Positions 12,601 through 24,500 of a stretch of 64,000 nucleotides of DNA are shown here, piece by piece. Location: assembly GCA_031213475.1 (NCBI GenBank), contig JARUPZ010000016.1, positions 7,580,270-7,644,269 on the forward strand. Direction: 5' to 3'. The notes below the pieces were generated by a model. The model had not been told where the DNA came from and did no database searches. It saw only the letters and a program-made list of their open reading frames with translations. This stretch comes from Nereocystis luetkeana (lineage: Eukaryota; Sar; Phaeophyceae; Laminariales; Laminariaceae). The translations under genes were made by a program, and so were the position numbers. Position 1 is the first letter of the stretch. Each line of letters starts with the position of its first letter.

Positions 12601-15009
12601 AAGCTGTCGGCCAGGTCGTTATCGATTTCATCACGCTCTACTACTGCTACTGCTGCTGCTTCCCCGCCGTCCCCAGCATGGTCTTGGGTGGGAGCGGGTT
12701 GCTGCGCACTGCTGCTTGGCGCAACCTTTCCGGGTACGATGGTGAGCGATAGTCCTGGGCTTGTCGGGTCGAGCGACTTTGGCGGGAACAAAATATGAGA
12801 AATACGATGGGACAGTGGGGCTTATTCATTTGCGGCGGCACGCTTTTCTTCTGCCTGTTGATATTGTGTGAAATAGTTTGAATCACTACTCGAGCTTTGG
12901 TGAATAGATCGGTTGCTTTTTGTATGGAATCATCTACGTAATACGTATATGTGAGGCTGATTTTCTTGACACAGTGATAACTTCGTCAATCCTGAACATG
13001 TTTTCGAACGTTGCATATTTTTTGTGGCGCCCTAAAATCCACAGGTAAGGTGTTGTTCTGACCTTACTGCGGGTGGAGCTGTTGTCCGATTTTTTTAGTT
13101 TTCGACGTGGATTTTGGTTGTTGAAACAGTGGAACGGAAAGTGCAAAGTCAAAGATCGGCTTGAGAGATTTGACGTCTGAACAACTCTGGTAGCTTTGCC
13201 AAGGACACCACAAAAAAGTAAAGCATTGACCAAAACATTGAGAAATGGCTAAGTTATGGCTATCTACATGGGCTACGAAGGAAAAACTTAGTGTATTCCG
13301 ATGTGGATGATGTGGGCCAAAACAAAAAAGGTTACCTTGATATTAATTGCTCTTATGCTCCGAAAGACTCTGTCCGGGTTGGCAATTCAATACGGAGTGA
13401 TCCCATAAAATGGGCCTGGTAAGTAGCTTCCCATACGTACTATAGCAGTATTATCCGTGTTTAGTTTTGGGGGAGTTGTAGAGAAACCGATACTTTTCTA
13501 CCGTGACAAGTGCCCTTTGCAGCGCGACAGTCAACACGCCACTACGAGTACGATATCTGTACGTAAAACCTCCACGCGTAAATAGGCTCATTCGAAAGCT
13601 CTCACCAAGAGTTTTGTCGGGTATACTTCAAAGCAACGCAATTCGTTAGAGTATGGCAGATGCCTGGCTTTATTCACAGGGATCCAAAACCGGTCTTGTG
13701 GCTGGTTCCACGTTTTTTTATCATTTTAATTTCCAGCTTAACTCGTGCCAGGTAGGAAATCTACCCTCGGCGATCTTCTGGACAAACCTGTCGTCCCTTC
13801 TCCCACCCGGTAAGTGCCTTCATTTTTATCGCGCATACCTGGTACCAGATGCCAGGTACATGATATGATAGCAGGAAAAACGTTCCCGATAATAACGGCC
13901 ATGCGGTTCTAAAAAGGGTTAAGTCTAATCCTACGTACGTACTACTACAGGTATTGGGGCCCGGATCGTACTATTAATATTAATAGACAGCGGCAAGGTG
14001 CGGTCATTCCCAAGCGCACAGGAAGAGCGCACAGCAGCGCGACGAGTATCGCCATGTTGCAAGCATGCCATACAGGTCCTTGTATTTAGCGGTTTGGGCA
14101 TACCCCCTACCCCAGAAACCAGGGCTAGCTGTGCCTCGTGTACTGTATTTCACCAGTTATGTGTACTCTGTACAGAACCGATGTTTTAAACGTCGCTTAT
14201 TATGCTCGATGTTTTAATTCCTCTGAAACCCTCAGTATCTCTCCACCTGCAAGCTCGGGTTGGTTCCGACAATACAGCAGTACTGGGGTAACACCCTCAA
14301 ACGTAAGGCGAAAACAACAAATCAGGTACGAGTACTTAACGAGTGTGTTGTCGACAACATCGCTGTCATCGGCGGGAAGCATGCGCTGCACCGTAAACAC
14401 AGACGATACCCGATACATTGTCGTACCTCGCCAGGCGCCCGCCCTCCACCTGGAGGCATTTTCAGCAGGTCGGTTTCGGGGCTGCAAGTCCCACCACTGC
14501 AAGAGCTTTACATACGTATATGTTCCCGAGCGCGATTTCCGACCGTCAACAAAAAGGGGGGGGGCTCTCGGTCGACAATGTAACGCCTACTACTACGAAA
14601 AAGCAGCAGGCTACGCGAGTTCCATGCATGGTGAGCTTGTCTACCGTGATGGATAGATGAATGAGGTGCTGCTCTGCAAGATTGTCCACCTCGTGAACAC
14701 AAACGAGCAAAACACGGAACGCAACCCAAACGAAACGTAATAAAGATACGTATACGTCACCGATCTATCTTTTTTAGTCTTAAATATCGCATGCGCGCGC
14801 ATTCACCATTTTTTTTATTGAACGGTTACAGATTTGACGGGAGTTGGGCCGCTTCGCGCTCGATGAGCTGTCCCTCCTCCCGCCTCTTCCCAATTCCCAT
14901 CTGCACAAGAATAGGCCGTTGGTTGTACCACAATGCCTTACTGGCAGCGCAGAGTAATTCAGTTTCCAAGACATGCCCTCAGCCGAAGCGAGATCCAGCC
15001 ACACCGACA
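601..15009 (-). CDS. Large multi-exon gene of unknown function with EF-hand-like segment and helical blocks
   Basis: Minus-strand exons joined by GT/AG borders with matching phase: 15009-14942, 14900-14830, 14481-14427, 14385-14336, 12759-12336, 11867-11649, 10468-10354, 9570-9190, 4612-4470 (or from 4615), 2331-2244, 1513-1291, 823-601. The first listed exon begins in phase 1, so the true start lies further upstream and was not found. The 3' end is uncertain: a stop at 601-603 is possible, or a donor at 642. The 12759-12336 exon holds an acidic stretch and a Lys/Arg-rich tail. The 11867-11649 exon carries DRDVDGIDKAAF, which resembles an EF-hand loop. The next exons contain TYDSFLESMFEMA and WTRTSDAEEY, then FVLEYHIRQFG, KQLARRNL and LTGVP. 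From memory this order recalls uncharacterised calcium-binding or flagellar proteins of algae and ciliates, but I cannot name the family. Junctions 9190 to 4612 and 14336 to 12759 are the weakest, and exons may be missing. Confidence 0.5.
916..1003. repeat. Degenerate foldback element, family 1
   Basis: Left arm 'ccttttagcactgcaatg' faces right arm 'ggcactgcagctaaaagg', with the typical spacer 'attccaag' and 'ttgtcccc'. It is a decayed copy of the ~95-bp element seen intact at 59707-59803. It lies in the intron between the exons at 1291 and 823 of the unknown minus-strand gene. Confidence 0.6.
2126..2166. repeat. Telomere-like CCCCTA repeat
   Basis: About five tandem units of ccccta lie within a pyrimidine-rich stretch. 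They are interstitial, short and sit in an intron of the minus-strand gene. A second short telomere-like tract, 'ggggttagggttgg', occurs near 33023-33050. Confidence 0.6.
2608..2945 (+). repeat. Dispersed repeat, family 4 (with G run)
   Basis: It starts with 'acgcatccctttcgagacgg', has a 17-nt G run, then two versions of the block 'catggccgtagtcg..tgacc' and the block 'gccgggag..ggagcacgtc'. It ends in 'gtgagctgcatcctactaag'. The same order of blocks occurs at 37735-38035. Confidence 0.75.
3329..3455. repeat. Imperfect tandem duplication
   Basis: Two units of about 80-90 bp carry 'acacc(t/a)gtaaccca', then 'ccgaaaacaac(a/g)ccg'. They lie in intronic or intergenic DNA of the minus-strand gene. 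Confidence 0.6.
5955..6247. repeat. Dispersed repeat, family 3 (~290 bp)
   Basis: Shares with other copies the blocks 'cagatcatctacagat', 'acagatccagcccagg', 'ggctcccacccggcaacatg', 'atatctggatcatca' and a terminal 'tctgtccg.cg'. Ends are imperfect inverted repeats ('caccttttcacac' against 'tgttcaccttttg' region), so it is probably a non-autonomous DNA element. No coding capacity seen. Confidence 0.65.
8640..8835 (+). repeat. Dispersed repeat, family 4, diverged copy
   Basis: Contains 'catgcacggtcgtagttg', 'tgaccatagaccctcgca', 'gatgccgggccggagcgcg' and 'gaggtgttcggtgtgtcgca', in the same order as the copies at 44850 and 58360, with many substitutions. Confidence 0.65.
10788..10882. repeat. 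ATC/CAT trinucleotide microsatellite
   Basis: An imperfect run of atc/gtc units of nearly 100 nt. The minus frame would read poly-Asp and the plus frame poly-Ser; both are consequences of the repeat. It sits in the intron between the minus-strand gene's exons at 11649 and 10468. Confidence 0.85.
11331..11663. repeat. Segmental duplication including an exon end
   Basis: Two imperfect copies, about 11331-11482 and 11522-11663, follow each other. Both contain a 'tttcgtc' start, a 'cgatc..catat' middle and end in the block 'gataaggaagt(a/g)gacct'. In the right copy this last block is the splice donor and last codons of the unknown minus-strand gene's 11867-11649 exon. The left copy carries a mutated version. 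Confidence 0.7.
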
Positions 15010-17568
15010 CTAGTTAGCGGGTTAGCTGAGGCCGCTACGCTGCAGCCGTGTGAGCAGTAAGGCCCGTCCTACTGTCTGCTCGCTACCCGCCTGAAAAACA
15101 CCACGCTATATTCGCACGGCAAAGAGTACCTGGTATGTATATAGAAGGCATGACATGCCCCAATCACAATGCAATACGAAGAATGTGACATGTTCACACG
15201 AATGCATGCTCGCGCGAGCAGCACAATCCAGGTTTTCGGGATGCGCAAGTATTCGTACGTTCTTGTTGTCGGTACTGACGAACAAGAAGAAGAGAGCAAC
15301 GAAAAATATCACCCAGATCTTGCTGTAGACCCTACTGCGGATCTTACCAGTAGATCTTACCAGTAGATCTTACCAGATACCTGGTACCGTGCAGTTAGTG
15401 CAGTGCAGTACATCACAGTAAAGTGCACTACATACAGTACAGAACAGAATAGTAGTACAGTAATAGTGCAGCGCAGTATAGTACAGTACAGTAGACAGAG
15501 AGCAGTACAGGCGGTGAGCCTACAAAGTGCGCCGATCACGAAACAGCCGGTTGCTCTAAATATTTGACGTACGATAACCAGTACTCGCCCCAGATATCAC
15601 TTCGCATCGGCCATGAAAAATAGCTACGATATCGACTGTCGCCCGAATTATAATTATCACTTGCATCGGCGAGGGGAAAAGGGGAAAGGAAAGACAAGAC
15701 GCGAAAATACAACCGTCACACTATACTGAAAAAAGTGTTCAACACTACGTACAGAAATTCCAAGTAGTGTGTCCCAAAAAAATGGTGTGGTTGCAGTTTT
15801 TGAGAAACGAACCATTAAAAAACCGGTGGGCACATTTTTTTTCTTGGTTGAAGAGAGAGAGAGTAGAACGCCACGACGCTCTTCTGTGAGGGTCGGGGTT
15901 TCACATTTTTTTCGTTCGATTGCTCACTAAAAGAGGGATGGACCCTATTGCCTGCTGTATGCATGCAGGAGGCCTACTGTGTAGGGTAGTAAGAAACAGG
16001 AAACTTGATCCAGTCTGGGTTTCCTATTTGGGAATGGGTGCGATCTACACTAACTTCTGTATAAAGACTCCATATTTTAATATTTCCCTGCAATTTTCAG
16101 CCTGCCTTTCTTATTGCTCGTTTTCTTACTCGTACTATTAATAATAGGAGGGGTGTATACCCCGTACTGTTACGTAATCTGAAACTACATTATTAGAAGA
16201 GGGGGTGAAGCTCGTACAATAGGCTCTAGACTCGTACGCACGAGCTCTGAGGTGAAAACAGCGAGATGCCGCATGCCGAGTTTAGTCCTCTATCGCTCGG
16301 TTGTTCGCCTGTGTTTGCTTCCACCAAACATCATCGCTTATATTCCCCAACAATATCGTTCCTACCGTCTTCAAGCGGTTCGCTGAATCGCGACACCGAT
16401 CGCGTCATGTTCGAAATATGAACAAGAAAAACGGTGCTCGGTTAATAAAGCCGTTAATACAATGACTGCTGCCTGGTATAAATGATCTCAGCTGTGCACA
16501 CGAAGCTGACGACGGATGAATGCACACTACGCTTGCTTCGTATGCATATATATTGATGATGTATATGGTAATATCCACATGGGAAACCCGGGGATGTACC
16601 CCGGATGTCCCCTGATGACCGCATATCGTCAGGAGCCAGCCCTTCCGTCGGTGTGACATTCATGAGAAGGTCCGTCGGTCACAGTGAAGTTGCATTAGTT
16701 TGTACTGATCATACGAAGTACCAGGTAGTACTTTAATAGAGCCCTTATCGAGTGGTTGGCATGGTTACGCACTCATTACAGGCACATTGGCGTATACGAA
16801 GTAGGCTTAGAGTCCTGCACAACGTGTTTCTTATGTCTATGAAGACCTCCTTGTACTCCTTGTACGCACCAAAAAGCAAGCTTGAAACACGATTTTACAC
16901 ATTTTGTCGCGCAGCTCTGTGTACTAGTGGTATGCTGGCAACTGCGAGCGGTCCACATACTCGAATTATATATCACATGCAAGACGCATGAACGCCACAT
17001 CGCCGCACCAGACCCAAATCTCCAATCGAACGGGAATGAATTGCGGGCGCCAATTACAACCAGGCTAACAGACTTCGGCAGCAAAAGCTTCGGGGGCACT
17101 GCAAAGGAGTGCCAACAACATCAAAAGGCCGACTCAGTCTACCAAATGATCCAGATAAGGGCCACTTTTCACAGTACCAACCACGTCATCCCAGCAAACA
17201 TAAGGTACAACATCGCGAGCGGCAGAGCGGCATGTGCCAGTCTTCGACAGACTCGAATAATGCAGTATCACTTACTGCACAAACGTGGGGGCCTCGGCCC
17301 GTGCCCCGGTTGAGCTCCCGACAGACAGACTCGCAGACACTCGATCGTGCGGTCTGAATAAAAAGGGTGACGTCAGCACCCACGGGCAGTAATCGTGTTT
17401 TTTTTTCTATCGTGTTCCGAAAAATTGACGACGCCACGACCCTGGCTGGATGACGACACCGGTCGACCAGGGATTTTCTCCACCCATCGAAAAATTCTCT
17501 CCAAACACATTGACCGTAATGGGAAGAATGCGTGCACCAAGTACCGCTCTCTCTCTCTCTCTCTCTCT
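15009..17568. other. Gene-poor stretch with low-complexity DNA
   Basis: This lies between the first exon found for the unknown minus-strand gene and the stop of PIG-B. It holds a degenerate 'cagta' repeat at about 15340-15510 and AT-rich DNA with no recognisable domain. It probably also holds the missing 5' exons of the minus-strand gene. A 143-codon open frame on the plus strand (16882-17313) shows no motif I know and no splice partners. A (CT)n run at 17545-17568 abuts the PIG-B stop. Confidence 0.5.
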
Positions 17569-18536
17569 CTACAAACTGCACGACCGAGGGGACCCCTGTC
17601 CGTCTCCCTGCTCACAAGCAGCCCGCTCGAGAATGGCGACGCTCCTGTGGGTGTCGTCGCTGTCCGCGTCCCCGTTAACGTGGGCGTTGAAAACAATCCG
17701 CACCGTTTCGAGCCCCAGGCCGTTTAGATAGTTCGCCACGCCCGGCCGGTCCAGGTGGGTGCTGTATATCACGGCAAGGTCTGGGAGAAGGGACGAGCCG
17801 CCGTCACCCTTAGTCTCCCCCGCGGTCCCGTATGTCGATTCCAGAAACGCCAGCGGGTCTGACTGGAACTTGTCCGACTCGCTCCCTCCGGGAAGCTCGC
17901 GGTTTCTAAAGAATAAAAAACAAAAAGGAGGCATGTGTGGATGCATGTGAGGGATGAAGCTGCCGTGAAAACTATTTGTCGATGACACCAAGGATACCTA
18001 TATTTCTGGTGGGTGAAGGTGAAACCACATGCCGTCAAGTTTTTACACCGATGATGACTAGGATACCATATTTCTGGCGGGTAAAACTAAATGCCGTGGA
18101 TTTTATTTACCGATAATGTCTACGTAGGATATAATGTTTCTGGCGAGTAAAATATAGTCACGGTAAAATCCATAACCGTTAGGGGGAAAGGAATGCGGCG
18201 CACACCGCGTCGAATCTCACTTCGGCGAGCAATCCAACGACCACAGGGTCGTTTCCAATTCCCGGAAGTGGAGGTGGCTGTGTAGGGGCGCCGAGTGGCA
18301 CGGCATGAGAAAGTGGACGGCCACAGCGGCGCCCGTCCCCTCCCGCTTCAAGTCCCCCCCCCCCCCCCGTACCCATCTTGGCAAGCGCGAGGGCTGGAAC
18401 CCTGTCCGCCACGACGTCAACCGCCGACAGCGCCCCGCCCTGGTGCCACACGGAGAGGTAGGCCGCCGCCGGAGCGTGCAAAAGGAAGAGGCCCGCTGTG
18501 ATCGCCACGCGCCATCTACCGCGGTCGTCACCGCTG

Positions 18537-18571
<35 letters not shown>

Positions 18572-21500
18572 GCCACTGCTGCTGCTGCTGCCGCCACTGC
18601 TGCTGCTGCTGCCGCCACTGCTGCTGCTGCTGCCGCCACTGCTGCTGCTGCCGCCGCCGCTGCCACTACCACTACCGCCTGATAAAGGCTTCACCGCCCG
18701 TTTCCTCGCGCCGGCCACGCCAGCGTTGTCCTGGTTGCCGCTCTTGGCCTTGGCGCTTCCCTTAGAAGCACCCGCGAAGTCGTCAGAGGTTTCTGCCTTC
18801 CCCCTCTTGGCCGAGGTCTTCGCCGCCAGGAACGCAGAAATGGCTAGTCCCGCGTAGGCGTGAGCGATCGGCAAAACGGGAAGGAGGAAGCGAAACTCCT
18901 TGTGGGGGCTGGTGCTGTGGTAGACTGTCGAGCAACAGCATGGTATCGAACGAGCGTATGGTAGCGGGGGAACGGTGAGGGCACGTCGCGGAGCACGGCG
19001 CGGGGAATGAGCGTCGCAAGATGCGCAAGAGGACGGGAATACGCATCGGGCGCACCAGGCGTGATGAAACGACGGGCACTCCGGAGAAAATGTATCCGGG
19101 CAGCAGCTGTGGTGTGCTATGAGAGCCGCACTTTTCTCTTAAAGAGTTGAACAGGCGACACTCATAGCGTTGCATCGGGACGGAAAGGAGATACCGCGCA
19201 CAGTATTTGTGAGACGAATGGGCGCCTCCTCCGGCGACTAAATGCGAGAGAGGAGCGGATAGCCAGGCCGAGGCCCAAAATATGATCACCAGACCAAAAC
19301 AAGACAAAGGCATGCTCTCCGAATGGCAGGCAATCGTGATACACTGTTGAGGCAGGTGGACCGAGGAGGTTTGCACGCTCGCTTGCTCCGTCGACCTCAT
19401 CCCGATTACATCAATAGTGTGCCGAGTTGCTCGTGCGGAGCGGCAGACCGCAAGACCTGAAACAAGAAATAATGGGTTGCTCGTTCTCCTGCCGCCGTAC
19501 AGGTTCCTATAGGTTTGACCCTTTTGCAGCTACGCTCATGTTTCCGGGGCAAACAAACTACCTGGTACTTGATTATACACCTCAACTTTTATCGCAGGCA
19601 GCCCAAGAAGTGTATCCACGAGTGCCGCCGAAACACCGTATGTCAACGACTGCGGACGCAAACGGATTCACGACGAGTCGATTATTCGCGAGCCAGACTA
19701 GACGAGTCTCCCGACCCCCCCTAATACCCCCACCCCCACCCCCCCCGCGTCCTCAGCAGACATTGTCTCACCGAGAAACCACACTGCGAGCCAGCCAAGG
19801 CCACGGCCGCCGCCGCCGCCACCGCAACCCGAGAGGCCCTGCGCGCCGCCGAGAGGCCGCCAGAACCCCCACAGTGCCGCGGGAAGGGCCGCTCCGAGCA
19901 CGGCCGGGAGCCCCTGGGAGAAGTTCCAGTGCCAGGCCTGCTCGCCGAAAATCCGGCTCTTTCCTTCGAGCACGTTAAAGCGGAGGAAGTTGAGCGGTAC
20001 GAGCGTTGCGGTGCCGTAGAGCCAGCTGTCGAGGCAGAAGGACGCGCCCACCACCGCCGCCACGGGGGGAAGCACCGTGAGCGTCAGGTAGCGCGGCCAG
20101 TGCCGAAGCGGGAGCGTCGAGAGCCGGAGAATGCCCACAAGCGCCTGTCCGGCAGGGGGGGGGGGGGGGGGAGGGGGTGAGGGAGGGAGGGAGGGAGGGA
20201 GGGAGGGAGGGAGAATGGTTGGGGGCACAGCAACCGGTGTGTATTGTACTGATACAGTAAGGGTGGCGAGGAGCGGCACATCTTCACGCGCGCGAGGAGG
20301 CAATGGAGCCGCTGGAAAGCGCAGCGCAGAAGGCGCGAAGGGGTGGGTGTGTGAGGACTCTTGGAGAGTTTGTTGCGGGCGTGAAGAACGGACGTTTTGT
20401 AATCGGGTATTCGCGAATAGACGAGGGTCGGTTAGTTTCCAATGCAGTTGGCGTCGGCGAGGGGGGGATAAGAGCTTTCTCGGCCATGGATTCTCTATTT
20501 GGCCAGTCTTGTGCCATGCAACTCTTTTGAGCCCCAAGTGCCACGACAACGCCACATCACAGCAAAACGTGTCCTGCTACCGTTGTTTCTTGCCCAAAAG
20601 CTCCGCTACCCTTGGAGTCCGAATAGAGGCACACGCGCAACTTATGTCATCCCAGGCCCCCCTAACCCCGCTCCCCGGCGCAGGTCACCAGGGAGAGCGA
20701 GGGAGGTCTCACCCACAAAGCAGCGCTCGTCGGCCGGACAGCTACGCACAGAGCGGCTAACAACAGTGCCAGTGTTTCCTGCGAAGCAAGCCGGGCGCCT
20801 TCGTCGCTGCCGCCCTTCACATTCCCATCCCGAGTGCCACCGCCACCGTTTCCACCTCTCCCCGACGGCAAAAAAAAAGGCGCCCAGTAGAACAGCGCGG
20901 CCGTGGCGAGGACGGCCTCGGCGCTGTTGGAGTAAGGACGGACGAGGCAGTAGAAGTTGAACCAAGACAGGACCTGGCACAGGAGGGCCCAGCCCGCGGA
21001 GGCCGCGCCGAAGGCCCGCAAGGCCAGGCCGAACGCATAGTAGTCGCACACGCCCGCCATGATCCCCTGCAGGAGCTTGGGAGAATGGGCCACTGCCCAC
21101 CGGGTGTCAAGGCCCTGCGGTAGTTGGAAAAAGGGTGACCGGACGAGAGGGCGGAGAGGTTATCTAGACAGGCTGAACCTCAACTCTTTTTCAACCAAAA
21201 ATGTGGTGCTGTACGGTCCGCGAGATTTACGTAAGAACCTCTCACCTATGTAGCTTTCCCCACAAACAAAAAAATCGGCCATATGCATGCCACAGATCCA
21301 CCCACGCCTGGAAGCACCACCACTCTTTTTGTTGTACGATATCCCGTATTTCTGCTATAACTCCATCCTCACACCTACTCCGGAATTGCACTACCCTGCG
21401 ATAGACTCTTTGGTGCTCTCGCTACAGTGTGGCAAAGCGGCAGCAGTTTTCGTGACCTCCACGTAAGCACCTCGACAGCGTCGCTCAAAGTGTGAGGCCT

Positions 21501-24500
21501 TCCTTGTTCGTGGAAGGCTTCTTTGCTGTTCGTACAAGGGGTGCGAATATTCCCTTGAGACCATTCTCTCAAAGAGGGGGAAAAGACATGTATTCGAGTG
21601 TTTGCGAAAGTGTTTTTTTTTGTTACTTTCCTTGCCCAAAATAAACACCGAAGGTAGGATTTGAGGGATATCCTTGAAAAAAGGGCAAAAAAGTACTTGA
21701 GCGAAGGTAGGAATTTGGCGAAGTGTACGGTACATTTTTTCTCTACATATCGTCGGCTTGTAACACCGAGCATCTTCCATGCCTCCACGCACCATCCTGC
21801 TTGCTGTACACAACACGACAACCGCTGGGAGCACAGAGGCTCGGGGCGTGTAGCTGCAGTATAATGCGGACGAGCGGCGTTGGATTCTGCCAGCGGGCCG
21901 CCGCCGGCCCGCTGCTACGGCACGCTCTCGCCTGTTTGGTGTCGTGGAGGATGCATCGTCCCGAAAGGACTCGTACTCGTGCTCGTACCGCCTCGCTTGT
22001 AGAGCGCGACAGCATGACAGGTCGTGTATAATTTCGATTCCACCATATTGGGGTAGCAGCAGCAGCACCAGCGGCGGCGGAGTGGACCGCGCCGGCGCTG
22101 TGGCGCGCGTAGGCCGAGTGCAGCAGCAGCAATCGAAAAATGCAAAAATGGAAGCTGATGCTGGTGCTGACGCTGGAGTTGATGCTACTTATTTTTGTTG
22201 CTCAAGCTGATGCCGCCCCTGGCTTCGGCTAGCGCTAGCTAGCTTCCGCTTGCTGTGCTGCTGCTTGCGGTCGTAGGATGGCAGTGGCGGCACTGAGGTC
22301 AAATCTGTCGCCGACACCGTTGCTGGGCTGCCGTTGCTACTCGCACGCTGGTGTTTTGCTTTTCGTCCCTTTTCTGGCTTGCCGAGCTACCGCACATCCC
22401 CACTACCCTCCTCAATTTCGGAGGCGTCGCCTGCAGGAATTGGTTTAGCTCGTCCGCAAACACACCAATATCATGATAAGAAGGGAACACCACTCTTTTG
22501 AGCGGAAGGGAGGTGAATTTCTTAAGACACGTTTCGCAGACACTCTATTAAAATATTAACTCTCAAACTTCTTAAAGCGCCGTTGTGTACTGTATTATTA
22601 AATAGTATATACAAGGCGCTTCGCTCCGCGGGCGGCCTACGCCGCCCGCTACGCTCGCTCTGGAAGGGAAAAAAGTACATCAAATTATGCGAAGCGAACA
22701 GAGGTCCACGATTGAATTTAGTTTTTTCAAGGATCGTAGTTGCAAACCGGCGACTTGATAATGCCAAGAGTCCCGCCGCCATGCTTCAGGAAAAAACAGC
22801 TCTGACGTCAGCTCGGACGCCACATAATACGCTTCGCGTCGCGGATGTCGTACGTACGTACATACCCCAGGTAGGGTACTACTGCTGTACTTATTTTCTT
22901 ATTTTGATATGCTCTATGCCTGTACTCGTATGTACGAAGAAAGCGAAAGCACAGCACGGTACAGCAGCAAAAACAATGAAAATGAAACCGAAAATTCGGA
23001 AAGAAAAAAAAATCCCCATCCCCTCTCGTGCAATAATGTTCGGCCTGATTGGAACACCTTACAACCGGTCGAAAAGAAGAAAAGAAAAAAATCGCACAGA
23101 AGAGCTTCTCTCTCAGCCTCGTACGCCGCCCGCCCCTCTCGCGACCACCTCGCCACCGATTCGGTCCGGGTACAGCTTTCCTCACTCTATGCCACAATCA
23201 GCCCCGTCGCCCGCCCCGCGCAAAGCCCGGTGTTCACCGTGGCCGTCGTTCGCCAGCTCGATAACGTTGGTGTTCAAACTGCACACCTCCCTCTTTCAAC
23301 TTCAGCGTGGTCGCAAAAATAAGCACCGCTTTAACATTATCTTGCCCTCCCGAACAACCTTTATGACTCGTACACACTCTATCAACAATCATAAACGGAA
23401 GCTAGACAAAGCCCGTTCATGCATCCCTCGTGTCTCGAGGCACACGCGACGCCTAGGCACGAAAGCGGCGACTGCGCTCCTTGCAACCCCCCCTCTACCC
23501 GCCAGCACCCGCTGACACCCACGACGGTGCCGGGTCCTCCCGCGATGCCGTGCTCGGAGTACACGCACGCACACGAAACGAAAGAAGAAAAAAGGAAGAA
23601 AGGACCGAGAAAACAAAAAACTGCTGGAAAGGTCCACAAGTAATGAAAGGAGGCGGTTTGGAAGTGGGAGCTCTGAGAGGCCAGGGGTGTACCAACCGAG
23701 CACGCTCAGGGGTTGTGATCTAAGTATGTGTAGTTCTACTCCAGCACGAAAATTACTCGACTCTAACGTCAAGTACTGATAGTTGGTCCCCGATACGTGA
23801 GAGCAGTTGCAAAATGAAGGACGTGTGCTCAATGTAGGCTTTCAGAGGGCAGCGGCGCGCACACGCCTTCCTGCTCGCTACGTACTTCTGGAGACGAAAA
23901 CAAAACCGTCCGCAGCTGAACGGGTCGGTACAAACGGCTAGCCCGATCGCATGCGTGACCGACCCAAAATACACACCGACCCACAAAACTCGGGGGTGCA
24001 CCCCACATGCCCCGTAATGACCACAGGGCGCAAAAGGTGAGCGCTGATCACTCACCACCACCTGCAGCGCCTTGTAGACCCCCGCGAATATCAGAGGGTG
24101 CGTGAATCCGCGTATTCGAGCAGACGGCTCCCACTCCCAAGTGCTGCTCGGGAGAGTGCAGGCACACGGGAGAGAACGCCCCGGAGAGCTTTAGAGTTAC
24201 GAAGCGCAGCCGGCAGACGCTACTCGTATTTGCGTAAGTACGTGCTTAATGGTAAATACTACCGGTGCTGGTAACAGAGTAGGGAACCGTAAATTGCCTT
24301 GGCCCAACGAAACATTAAGGGAGTACGATCTCTTCGGCCAACGGCGGCGTATATAGGCATAGAATACGGACGAGGAGCTATTAATAGCTCACCACAGCAG
24401 TACGCTGGTGCCTGAGTATCCGCACTGCGTTGATCAGACGGACAGGTGTCACACCGCTATATACGGCGGGACCAAACCACATGGGCAAGCAAAAAGCGCC

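Noticed and set aside
12116-12798. Plus-strand frames opposite an exon of the unknown gene
   Set aside because: The minus strand has the coding composition, the splice sites and the phase. The plus-strand frames are its shadows.
16882-17313. 143-codon plus-strand frame
   Set aside because: No recognisable motif, no splice sites that extend it, and AT-rich codon use unlike the other exons. I keep it only as a weak possibility.
21375-22145. Long minus-strand frames in PIG-B intron 2
   Set aside because: They overlap each other in different frames, have no PIG-B similarity, and the exons on either side join in phase without them.
22583-23515. 310-codon open frame on the plus strand
   Set aside because: It has a non-ATG start, lies wholly in a PIG-B intron on the opposite strand, and has uneven low-complexity composition (Lys-rich, then Pro/Ser-rich) with no motif or splice partner.
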